Shown: positions 1 to 5,223, numbered from the stretch's first letter. The stretch is 9,910 nt of DNA from Crenothrix polyspora (GCA_945903675.1 CAMDOP010000105.1:1-9910); one strand, 5' to 3'. A program made the numbers and translations. The notes: generated by a model not told the origin, from the sequence alone.

Positions 1-121
1 TCATGGTTCAGAGGTATATATCAACCTCTAATAGAAACCGAATATATGGCGGCAATCTTGATAACTGTTGAAATCATTAATTTTGGAGAAGTTTGTCTTG
101 CAATAGGGGAGGAGTCCATAT

Positions 122-187
122 ATGTGCTGAACGATAGTGAAGCGCATCATGCCTATAAAGCGATGCGCTTCACGTTGTTCAGCACAT
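122..187. repeat. Inverted pair of REP-like palindromes (BIME-like)
   Basis: Arms TGTGCTGAAC (123-132) and GTGAAGCGCATC (137-148) are perfectly complementary to GATGCGCTTCAC (162-173) and GTTCAGCACA (177-186). They are separated by small internal loops and a 13-nt apical loop. Each half is also an imperfect palindrome by itself (ATGTGCT against AGCGCAT, allowing G-T), so this is two REP-like units head to head, as in BIMEs. Such units are usually dispersed in many copies and mobilised in trans by REP-associated tyrosine transposases (family knowledge). No transposase gene is in the window. It may also act as an RNA hairpin at the 3' end of a gene outside the window. Confidence 0.7.
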
Positions 188-410
188 CCTATGGGGTATT
201 TTATTTTTGCGAGTTACCTTTGCCCCTTGCCTGCGCTTAGGAGAACCCTGTCTAAAAGTGAACGATTAAGCAAGTGTCCTATTTTAAATTGGTAGCCATT
301 ATAAATGGTTGAAAACGTCTAAATCGTCCTACCGGCATGGCGGATATAGGGATTTGTGGGTAAGGTTTGGAATTAGATTTTGACTTTGATTAAGCCTCAT
401 TATTTCGTAT

Positions 411-456
411 GGATAAATTATCCAATAACCCCAGCCTCCTCATTATCGCTTATAAT
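411..456 (+). promoter_or_regulatory. Possible manB promoter with upstream palindrome
   Basis: A perfect -10 hexamer TATAAT lies at 451-456, which would start transcription near 463, about 31 bases before the ATG at 494. No good -35 box lies 16-18 bases upstream (428-433 reads ACCCCA), so the promoter would need an activator or be weak. A 13-base palindrome, GGATAA-A-TTATCC (411-423), lies about 45 bases upstream of the predicted start and could be a protein-binding site. This is inference from pattern only. Confidence 0.35.
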
Positions 457-493
457 CTGCCACTTTATGGCAAACACTACCCAAGCAAATATC

Positions 494-1885
494 ATGATTG
501 AATTACTAAGCTGTTTTAAAGCCTACGATATCCGTGGCCGACTTCCTGATGAATTAAATGTTGATATTGCCTACCGTATCGGTAGAGCTTATGCAGAGCA
601 CATAAAGCCACAGCGGGTTATTGTCGGTCGTGATATTCGCTTGTCTAGTGATGAACTGGCGGCGGCGGTCACCCAAGGTTTGCAAGATGCCGGTGTGGAT
701 GTTTATGACATAGGCTTATGCGGTACTGAAGAAGTTTATTATGCGACCTTTGCTTATCAGGATACGGGGCTGGCTATGGATGGCGGCATTATGGTTACGG
801 CCAGCCATAATCCTAAAGATTTTAACGGCATGAAATTGGTGCGTGAACAAAGTAAACCAGTGAGTGGTGATACCGGCTTAAATGATATCAAACGCTTAGC
901 AGAGGCGAATCAGTTTGCGGCGCCGGTGGCGGACTTAGGCACGGTTAAGACTATTTCAATCGCAGAAGATTATACTCAGCATTTACTGGGCTATATCAAT
1001 CCGCAAGCTTTAAAGCCTTTAAAAATTGTAGTCAATGCTGGCAATGGTGCAGCAGGGCATGTGCTGGACTGGTTAGAAACGGCTTTGGAAAAAGCCATGA
1101 GTCAGCCTGTCGAGTTTATAAAAGTACATCATGAGCCTGATGGCCACTTTCCTAACGGTATACCTAATCCCTTGTTGCCAGAAAATCGTGATAGCACCAT
1201 GACTGCGATTAAAACGCATCATGCTGATTTAGGTATTGCTTGGGATGGTGATTTCGATCGTTGTTTTTTGTTTGATGAAACAGGTAGGTTTATAGAAGGC
1301 TATTATATTGTTGGCTTACTGGCTGAGGCTTTCCTTAAACAAAATCCAGGGGAAAAAATAGTTCATGATCCTAGATTAACTTGGAACACTATAGATATCG
1401 TAAACGGAATGTCTGGCATCGCTGTGCTAAGTAAAACCGGCCATGCTTTTATCAAAGAAAGAATGCGTTTAGAAGATGCGGTTTATGGTGGTGAGATGAG
1501 TGCTCATCATTATTTTAGAGATTTCTCATACTGCGATAGCGGCATGATTCCTTGGTTGCTGGTGATAGAGTTGATCAGTAAAAGTGGTCTAAGCTTATCG
1601 CAACTGGTTGATCAACGTATGTTGCTGTTTCCTGCCAGTGGTGAAATTAATCGGACTATAGCAGAACCAGCGGCCGCGATTGCTTTGGTACAAGCGCATT
1701 ATCAGCCCAGCGCAGAACAGGTTGATTTTACCGATGGCCTGAGCATGGAGTTTGCTGATTGGCGCTTTAATTTACGCTGTTCTAATACTGAGCCTTTGGT
1801 AAGACTGAATGTGGAATCACGTGGTAATACTGAGTTAATGGAGGCAAAAACTCAGGAGTTATTAGCCTTATTAGCTCAGGCTTAG
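494..1885 (+). CDS. manB: Phosphomannomutase ManB/CpsG (463 aa)
   Basis: Interconverts mannose-6-phosphate and mannose-1-phosphate in the cytoplasm, feeding GDP-mannose synthesis for exopolysaccharide or LPS; some relatives also act on glucose phosphates. The sequence is colinear with E. coli ManB/CpsG over its whole length. It has the N-terminal CFKAYDIRG signature (7-15), the phosphoserine loop TASHNP with catalytic Ser104, the metal loop DGDFDR (251-256), the sugar-specificity loop GEMSAHH (333-339), and the C-terminal phosphate-binding loop CSNTEP (429-434). The frame is open back to a TTG at 380, and another ATG lies at 467. I chose the ATG at 494 because it gives the family's usual N-terminus and length, although no clear Shine-Dalgarno sequence precedes any candidate. 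It stands alone, without manC or gmd beside it. The family is certain; the mannose versus glucose preference is inferred from similarity. Confidence 0.95.
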   Translation: MIELLSCFKAYDIRGRLPDELNVDIAYRIGRAYAEHIKPQRVIVGRDIRLSSDELAAAVTQGLQDAGVDVYDIGLCGTEEVYYATFAYQDTGLAMDGGIMVTASHNPKDFNGMKLVREQSKPVSGDTGLNDIKRLAEANQFAAPVADLGTVKTISIAEDYTQHLLGYINPQALKPLKIVVNAGNGAAGHVLDWLETALEKAMSQPVEFIKVHHEPDGHFPNGIPNPLLPENRDSTMTAIKTHHADLGIAWDGDFDRCFLFDETGRFIEGYYIVGLLAEAFLKQNPGEKIVHDPRLTWNTIDIVNGMSGIAVLSKTGHAFIKERMRLEDAVYGGEMSAHHYFRDFSYCDSGMIPWLLVIELISKSGLSLSQLVDQRMLLFPASGEINRTIAEPAAAIALVQAHYQPSAEQVDFTDGLSMEFADWRFNLRCSNTEPLVRLNVESRGNTELMEAKTQELLALLAQA

Positions 1886-2050
1886 TGATGACTTTGAGAG
1901 GGTCAATTAATTAAACTAGGTTATTTAACCTATTGAGTGTGTCATATGCCACAGTTTTTGACGTAGATGCCGAAGATAGCAGGCCGATTGAAAGTGTCGA
2001 TTCAATAATTGTTGTGTTAATGAGGGCATTGTTAATGCTATGTATTTGGA

Positions 2051-2074
2051 GTAAAACAGCTACAGCTGTTTTAC
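2051..2074. repeat. Perfect 11-bp palindrome, 2-nt spacer
   Basis: GTAAAACAGCT (2051-2061) and AGCTGTTTTAC (2064-2074) are exact reverse complements separated by two bases. As DNA this is the size of an operator for a dimeric regulator. As RNA it would form a 10-bp hairpin with a 4-nt loop, with TTTT inside the 3' arm, so a weak bidirectional terminator is possible. It has no T-tract beyond the arm, which makes the terminator reading less likely. Confidence 0.55.
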
Positions 2075-2137
2075 CGTGCAATAGCGCAAACTCAGCATTC
2101 TAGGCCTATATTACTTTCTTTTAACTTAATATCCGTG

Positions 2138-2169
2138 ATCCTGCTTTGAGGGAAAACAACAGGATTTTT
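2138..2169 (+). terminator. Weak terminator-like hairpin before tonB
   Basis: ATCCTG (2138-2143) pairs with CAGGAT (2160-2165), and the tract TTTTT (2165-2169) follows directly. The 16-nt loop contains TTT and AAA that could add three pairs. The stem is short, so it would be at best an inefficient intrinsic terminator. It lies about 250 bases beyond manB, so its natural client is unclear; it could insulate tonB from upstream transcription. Confidence 0.3.
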
Positions 2170-2225
2170 CACTGTATTTTAATTAGGATAAATATAGTGG
2201 CATGAAATGTGCTTTTATATATTAC

Positions 2226-2241
2226 CTACTGATACCAGTAG
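2226..2241. promoter_or_regulatory. Inverted repeat in the tonB upstream region
   Basis: CTACTG (2226-2231) and CAGTAG (2236-2241) are exact complements around ATAC. The repeat lies 33-48 bases before the tonB ATG and 20 bases before its AGGA ribosome-binding site (2261-2264). It could be an operator downstream of the promoter or a small hairpin in the leader. It does not resemble a Fur site. Confidence 0.3.
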
Positions 2242-2273
2242 TGAACTTAAGTCGATGATTAGGATGTTGCTCT

Positions 2274-3011
2274 ATGTATTTATTTAATAACCAGCAAGAT
2301 GGATCGAATAAAAAAATTCTATCTAGTTTGGGTCGTTCGGAAAGTGCTGCTAAAAAGTTTAGCGTTTATGAGTTTTTAACCAGCGAAGAAGATCCTAATG
2401 CCATGACGGGCCTATTGTTGGTTTTAGTTGCGCTGCTGCATGTTTGGGTTGCACTATGGATGCTGGAGCCAGTGGAAACCATGACCTTAGCTCAGCCTAT
2501 GATGATGGAAGTGTCTATGCTTAATGCGCCTAGTCCAAAACCTGTTGTTGCGCCGCCTAAACCACCCGAGCCTAAAAAAATACCCCCTAAAAAGGTAGAA
2601 AAGAAAAAAGAACCTGTATTGCCTAAGCCTTTGCCAATGGCAGAAGATGCTATCCCTAAGCCATCCGCTCAGCCTGTTGTTGATAGCCGACCGACAGAAA
2701 ATAAGGCGCCTGTCCCAGAAACTTATACCGAGGCTAATTTTAAAGCCAATTATGGCATTAATCCTAAGCCGGTTTATCCACCACTGGCTGTAAATCGTGG
2801 CTGGGAAGGGAAGGTGTTATTGCGCGTGAGTGTTTCTGCTGAAGGTACTCCCTTATCGGTATCGATACATCAAAGTAGTGGTCATGAATCACTAGATGAC
2901 GCTGCTGTTGAAGCCGTGGAAAAATGGAAATTTATTCCCGCTAAAAAAGGCGAAAAAGCGGTGCCTTGTAATGTCATCGTGCCTATCAATTTTTCATTAA
3001 ATCAAATCTAA
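2274..3011 (+). CDS. tonB: TonB energy-transducing protein (245 aa)
   Basis: Carries proton-motive energy from the ExbB-ExbD motor in the inner membrane to TonB-dependent receptors in the outer membrane, for example for siderophores, cobalamin or metals. Residues 46-64 form one hydrophobic helix carrying His56, the likely counterpart of E. coli His20. A Pro/Lys-rich periplasmic spacer (86-148) follows. The C-terminal domain (about 164-242) has the family's Tyr168-Pro169 start, an SSGHESLDDAAVEAVEKWKF segment (201-220) and a final strand. The start has a good site (AGGA 2261-2264, 9-base spacing). This leaves about 45 residues before the membrane helix, far more than in E. coli TonB; an internal ATG at 2403 (Met44) would remove the extension but has a weaker site. 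It is the first gene of tonB-exbB-exbD, 26 bases before exbB. Confidence 0.93.
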   Translation: MYLFNNQQDGSNKKILSSLGRSESAAKKFSVYEFLTSEEDPNAMTGLLLVLVALLHVWVALWMLEPVETMTLAQPMMMEVSMLNAPSPKPVVAPPKPPEPKKIPPKKVEKKKEPVLPKPLPMAEDAIPKPSAQPVVDSRPTENKAPVPETYTEANFKANYGINPKPVYPPLAVNRGWEGKVLLRVSVSAEGTPLSVSIHQSSGHESLDDAAVEAVEKWKFIPAKKGEKAVPCNVIVPINFSLNQI

Positions 3012-3037
3012 CAAACTTACAAATAAAAGGAAAAAGA

Positions 3038-3706
3038 ATGCCCGCTTACCATATTGACCATAATTTAATAATCGATGGAACTTTATACGCCTTATTAGTT
3101 TTTTCAGTGCTGACGTGGACAGTGATTTTGTTCAAAATCTGGCAATTTAGTAGAAACAGTTTTTACAATCGACGTTTTAATGAAGCTTTTTGGGATGCGT
3201 CAGATTTAGCTGCGGTTAAGGTATTGCCAGAAACTGTGGTGCGTGGTCCACAATCTCGTGTAGCCAAAAAAGGCTTGGCCTGGTTAGCTGGTCGTCAGCA
3301 TGCTACTGGCAAGCATCTTAAATATAAAGGTGGTACGACTGACGTCTTGGAGCAGGCTTTATTGGAAGCCATGCAAATTGAGGCTCGCAGATTGGAATTT
3401 GGCTTAACTATGCTAGCCAGTATTGGTAGTACAGCACCGTTTGTCGGATTGTTTGGCACGGTATTAGGTATAATGCACGCCATGCATGAAATTACGGCCA
3501 GTGGCTCCACCAGTCTTAATGTCGTTGCAGGACCTATCGGTGATGCTTTGGTTGCTACGGCTATTGGTATTGCCGTAGCGGTACCTGCGGTATTGGCCTA
3601 TAACTTTATGCTGCGTAATGTTAAACAACATCGTGCAGGCTTGGAAAATTTCGTCGTGGCATTTGTTCACATAGCATCTGAGTCGGATGCATCAGATAAG
3701 GCATAA
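3038..3706 (+). CDS. exbB: ExbB proton-channel subunit (222 aa)
   Basis: MotA/TolQ/ExbB-family inner-membrane protein. It forms the pentameric ring around ExbD and with it converts proton flow into work on TonB. Three membrane helices are visible: 16-37, 123-147 and 168-192. The large cytoplasmic loop lies between the first two, as the family requires. The signature segments are STAPFVGLFGTVLGIM (131-146) and GDALVATAIGIAVAVPAVLAYN (168-189). Thr174 aligns with E. coli Thr181, and Asp169 takes the place of the functionally important E. coli Glu176. The start has a clear site (AAGG, 3027-3030, 7-base spacing). The N-terminus lacks the long periplasmic or signal-like extension of some ExbBs. 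It ends two bases before exbD, so the two are translationally coupled or nearly so. Confidence 0.95.
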   Translation: MPAYHIDHNLIIDGTLYALLVFSVLTWTVILFKIWQFSRNSFYNRRFNEAFWDASDLAAVKVLPETVVRGPQSRVAKKGLAWLAGRQHATGKHLKYKGGTTDVLEQALLEAMQIEARRLEFGLTMLASIGSTAPFVGLFGTVLGIMHAMHEITASGSTSLNVVAGPIGDALVATAIGIAVAVPAVLAYNFMLRNVKQHRAGLENFVVAFVHIASESDASDKA

Positions 3707-3708
3707 TT

Positions 3709-4119
3709 ATGGCATTTAAACCCCAATCAGATAGCGAAGATGCAATGAGCGACATTAACGTCACACCGCTAGTCGATGTGATGTTGGTATTAGTGATTAT
3801 CTTATTAGTAACTGCGCCGTTATTAACTCAATCGGTCAATGTTAGTTTACCAAAAACAGCAGAAACAGTAGCCGATGTTAAGCAACAACCCTTGCAATTA
3901 GGTATAGATGCGCAAGGCGTTATTACCGTTAATAAAATCCCGCAGACCGATTTAGCCGCTTTAGAAGTAACGCTGAAAAATGAGTTAGCAAAAAGTCCTG
4001 ATACGGGCTTGCATTTATACGCAGATCAAGCCGTTGTTTATGCCAAAGTAGCTGAAGTGATGGCGACGGTGCAACATGCGGGCATTACTAAAATTGCTTT
4101 TGTTACGGTAGAGCAATAA
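3709..4119 (+). CDS. exbD: ExbD proton-channel subunit (136 aa)
   Basis: ExbD/TolR-family protein. A short cytoplasmic N-terminus (1-20) precedes a single membrane helix (about 21-40) and a periplasmic domain (about 44-134). The family motif INVTPLVDVMLVLVIILLV (16-34) carries Asp23, the counterpart of the proton-carrying E. coli Asp25. Length is normal for the family. The ATG lies two bases after the exbB stop codon, with AAGG (3698-3701) at 7-base spacing. A strong hairpin follows 13 bases after the stop codon, marking the end of the operon. ExbD rather than TolR is inferred from the adjacent tonB and the absence of tolA, tolB or pal. Confidence 0.94.
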   Translation: MAFKPQSDSEDAMSDINVTPLVDVMLVLVIILLVTAPLLTQSVNVSLPKTAETVADVKQQPLQLGIDAQGVITVNKIPQTDLAALEVTLKNELAKSPDTGLHLYADQAVVYAKVAEVMATVQHAGITKIAFVTVEQ

Positions 4120-4132
4120 CCCTCATCTATTT

Positions 4133-4169
4133 AAAGACAGGGTAGGGCTAAGTGGCTCACCCTGTCTTT
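4133..4169. terminator. Hairpin terminator after exbD
   Basis: AAAGACAGGGT (4133-4143) and ACCCTGTCTTT (4159-4169) form a perfect 11-bp stem around a 15-nt loop. The stem ends in three Ts on the + strand and, by symmetry, three Ts on the minus strand, so it could work in both directions. The U-tract is short and partly inside the stem. Its position 13 bases after the exbD stop supports the end of the tonB-exbB-exbD transcript. Confidence 0.75.
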
Positions 4170-4177
4170 GATGTCTG

Positions 4178-4227
4178 TATAATTTCGCATAGTGTAGCCT
4201 TGACTTTCTTGGTTAGAGTAATATGAT
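4178..4227 (+). promoter_or_regulatory. Candidate promoters for the toxin-antitoxin pair
   Basis: Two candidates overlap this stretch. TATAAT (4178-4183) is a perfect -10 but has no good -35 at normal spacing. TTGACT (4200-4205) followed after 16 bases by TATGAT (4222-4227) is a better pair: five of six matches in each box. The second would start transcription near 4234, at the toxin ATG (4235), giving an almost leaderless message. Which one is used cannot be told from sequence. Confidence 0.4.
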
Positions 4228-4234
4228 ATGCGAT

Positions 4235-4672
4235 ATGAATATCCCACGTGTCGTTTTAGATACCAATGTTTTAGTCTCAGCATCCCGAAGCCGAAATGGT
4301 GCTTCGTTTGCATTGCTATTGGCATTACAAAATAGACACATTACAGCGTTGGCATCTGTGCCGTTGATGCTGGAATATGAAGCGGTACTAAAGCGACCAG
4401 AGCAATTGGCCGTCAGTGAACGAACTGCTGAAAGCACTGATGCATTTCTTGACGCATTATCATTGTTTATTGAGCCCGTAAACTTGCATTACCTTTGGCG
4501 ACCACAATTACGTGATCCAGCCGACGAGATGGTGCTTGAAACGGCATTAAATGGCCGTGCTGAAATGCTTATCACTATAAATATTGCTGATTTTATACCT
4601 GCTAGTCATTTCCGACTACCGGTGTTGACCCCAGGCGCTTTTTTGCGCCTCCTGCAGAAGGAGAAAACCTGA
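4235..4672 (+). CDS. PIN-domain toxin, COG1569-like (145 aa)
   Basis: Putative toxin of a type II toxin-antitoxin pair; PIN domains are metal-dependent RNases. The sequence fits the family annotated as putative toxin-antitoxin system toxin component, PIN family. The acidic residues expected at the active site are visible: Asp9 in the opening VVLDTNVLVSA strand (6-16), Glu47, Asp94/Asp97/Glu98 in the RDPADEMVLETAL motif (93-105), and Asp119. I chose the ATG at 4235 because it gives the usual MNIPRVVLDTN start; an ATG four codons upstream (4223) is also in frame. Neither has a strong ribosome-binding site, so low or leaderless translation is possible. Its TGA overlaps the antitoxin ATG by one base (TGATG). 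The RNA target is unknown. Confidence 0.88.
   Translation: MNIPRVVLDTNVLVSASRSRNGASFALLLALQNRHITALASVPLMLEYEAVLKRPEQLAVSERTAESTDAFLDALSLFIEPVNLHYLWRPQLRDPADEMVLETALNGRAEMLITINIADFIPASHFRLPVLTPGAFLRLLQKEKT
4633..4650 (+). promoter_or_regulatory. Hairpin just before the antitoxin ribosome-binding site
   Basis: AGGCGC (4633-4638) and GCGCCT (4645-4650) form a perfect 6-bp GC-rich stem around six Ts. It is inside the last codons of the toxin gene and ends eight bases before the antitoxin AAGGAG (4658-4663). It could influence ribosome passage or mRNA processing between toxin and antitoxin. It may equally be chance, since the bases also encode protein. Confidence 0.35.
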
Positions 4673-4911
4673 TGACCAACTATGCGCTTCGCGTCCCCGA
4701 ATCTCTCTTTACTTATGTTCGTAAGGTGGCAGAAGAAGATCATGTATCAATGAATCAGTTTTTTGTTATGGCCATTGCCGAAAAGGTTTCCGCATTGAAG
4801 ACCGAGGCCTATTTTCGTGAGCGGCAATCTCGAGGTGAACTGAATGCTTTTGACACTTGGCTTAACGCTAGTCCCGATGTAGAACCTATGGCTGGCGATG
4901 AGCTGATTTGA
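4672..4911 (+). CDS. HicB-family / ribbon-helix-helix-like antitoxin (79 aa)
   Basis: Small protein likely to neutralise the PIN toxin and to bind the operon's own promoter as a dimer. The N-terminal half reads as a ribbon-helix-helix: a YALRVPESL strand (4-12), a helix YVRKVAEEDHV (15-25), a turn with SMNQFF (26-31), then a second helix through KVSAL. This matches the short proteins annotated as toxin-antitoxin system HicB family antitoxin. The C-terminal half (about 44-79) is acidic and probably wraps the toxin. It has the strongest ribosome-binding site in the window (AAGGAG 4658-4663, 8-base spacing) and its ATG overlaps the toxin TGA. That would make antitoxin more abundant than toxin. 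Toxin-first order contrasts with vapBC. Confidence 0.85.
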   Translation: MTNYALRVPESLFTYVRKVAEEDHVSMNQFFVMAIAEKVSALKTEAYFRERQSRGELNAFDTWLNASPDVEPMAGDELI

Positions 4912-4935
4912 CTTGGCTTTTACTAACCTTATAAT
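4908..4935 (+). promoter_or_regulatory. Near-consensus sigma-70 promoter over the antitoxin stop codon
   Basis: TTGACT (4908-4913), a 16-base spacer and a perfect TATAAT (4930-4935). The -35 box overlaps the antitoxin TGA (4909-4911). The predicted start is about 4942, one base before the first hairpin of the structured element. It is the best-matching promoter in the window. It could produce a free structured RNA or the mRNA of the membrane-protein gene at 5283 with a leader of about 340 bases. Confidence 0.6.
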
Positions 4936-4942
4936 TTACCTT

Positions 4943-4957
4943 GCGCAGTAACTGCGC
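4943..4957 (+). repeat. Hairpin at the predicted 5' end of the element transcript
   Basis: GCGCAGT (4943-4949) and ACTGCGC (4951-4957) are exact complements; in RNA this gives six GC-rich pairs around TAA. It begins at the predicted transcription start and could protect the RNA 5' end. It is followed by only three Ts, so it is a poor terminator for the toxin-antitoxin genes, though that role is possible. Confidence 0.5.
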
Positions 4958-4975
4958 TTTCACTCGTTTGCCGCG

Positions 4976-5205
4976 CCGAGCACCGCAGGTTTTGTTGGGA
5001 TTAGTCCGAAGGGGCGCGGCATGGATGCCGCGCGTCGGTAGGAGGGCAGGACGCCCTCTCTACCGACCCCCGACAAAACCGAGGAGCGCAGGATCCAGCT
5101 GCAATCGAGCCGCCTTTTCTTTGGATACTTTCTTTTGGCGGCTCAAAAGAAAGTATCTCGCTTTCGGGTGCGAATACCCGATTAAAACATCGTCGCGATA
5201 GCGAC
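4976..5205 (+). repeat. Highly structured intergenic repeat / candidate ncRNA
   Basis: GC-rich block unlike its flanks. GGTTTTGTTGGG (4988-4999) pairs with 5069-5080 over 12 bp, including one G-T pair. It encloses two adjacent hairpins: 5014-5022 with 5025-5033, and 5034-5047 with 5053-5067, the latter 14 pairs with one bulge. Together they make a three-way junction. The junction is bracketed by near-direct repeats CCGAGCACCGCAGG (4976-4989) and CCGAGGAGCGCAGG (5079-5092), 12 of 14 identical. Downstream are competing helices at 5107-5157, a 6-bp hairpin (5164-5181) and a 5-bp hairpin (5192-5205). Open frames on either strand through this block are by-products of its composition. I recall similar blocks as intergenic repeats in other gammaproteobacteria, but this is memory, not a search. 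Function unknown: mobile repeat, RNA gene or leader. Confidence 0.7.
5107..5157 (+). promoter_or_regulatory. Two mutually exclusive helices (switch-like)
   Basis: Helix B: GATACTTTCTTTT (5124-5136) pairs perfectly over 13 bp with 5145-5157, leaving the 8-nt loop GGCGGCTC (5137-5144). Helix A: GAGCCGCC (5107-5114) is the exact complement of that whole loop. The arms interleave as in an H-type pseudoknot. With no linker bases at 5136/5137 and 5144/5145, both full helices cannot easily coexist, so alternative folds or partial pairing are more likely. The geometry is directly visible; a switching role is inference. Confidence 0.6.
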
Positions 5206-5223
5206 CTCATTATTTGTTTTTTT
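5192..5223 (+). terminator. Possible terminator of the structured element
   Basis: GTCGC (5192-5196) and GCGAC (5201-5205) form a 5-bp stem with a GATA loop. Eleven bases later a run of seven Ts occurs (5217-5223). The gap between stem and T-run is longer than in a standard intrinsic terminator, so efficiency is doubtful. If it works, a transcript from about 4942 would be around 280 nt long. Confidence 0.3.

Larger units (their letters stand above)
1..493. other. Left-edge non-coding region upstream of manB
   Basis: I see no convincing gene here. An open frame at 46-240 exists only because it runs through the palindromic repeat at 122-187; it has no ribosome-binding site and its sequence resembles no protein I know. 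Other structure is minor: AGAGGT (10-15) pairs with ACCTCT (24-29), CCATT (296-300) pairs with AATGG (304-308), and a 13-base palindrome sits at 411-423. The last 80 bases hold the likely manB promoter and leader. No tRNA or rRNA is visible. Confidence 0.6.
1886..2273. other. Inverted-repeat-rich intergenic region between manB and tonB
   Basis: No gene is visible in these 388 bases. The region holds several short inverted repeats: TAGGTTA-TT-TAACCTA (1917-1932), ATTGAA/TTCAAT (1987-1992 and 2001-2006), an 11-bp palindrome (2051-2074), a terminator-like hairpin (2138-2169) and CTACTG-ATAC-CAGTAG (2226-2241). The first could serve as a weak manB 3' hairpin but has no T-tract. A possible -10 (TATAGT, 2193-2198) could serve tonB but lacks a good -35. 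I looked for a Fur box (GATAATGATAATCATTATC-like) before tonB and found none. Confidence 0.6.

Noticed and set aside
46..240. Open frame of 64 codons at the left edge
   Set aside because: It runs through both arms of the REP-like inverted repeat, lacks a ribosome-binding site and encodes nothing recognisable.
380..493. Upstream TTG (380) and ATG (467) as manB starts
   Set aside because: The extra residues do not resemble ManB, the likely -10 box (451-456) lies inside the longer version, and the ATG at 494 gives the expected family N-terminus and length.
2170..2273. Fur box before tonB
   Set aside because: No stretch close to the GATAATGATAATCATTATC pattern was found by eye.
3295..3670. Minus-strand open frames inside exbB
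   Set aside because: They are antisense to a well-conserved gene and have no recognisable protein features.
4131..4437. Minus-strand open frames across the exbD terminator and the toxin start
   Set aside because: They cover a terminator hairpin, promoter sequence and the start of a recognised PIN gene on the other strand; no family resemblance.
4941..5210. Open frames on both strands through the structured element (4941-5201 + and 5001-5210 -)
   Set aside because: Arg/Pro/Cys-rich translations of a GC-rich palindromic block; the base-paired structure explains the sequence better than coding does.
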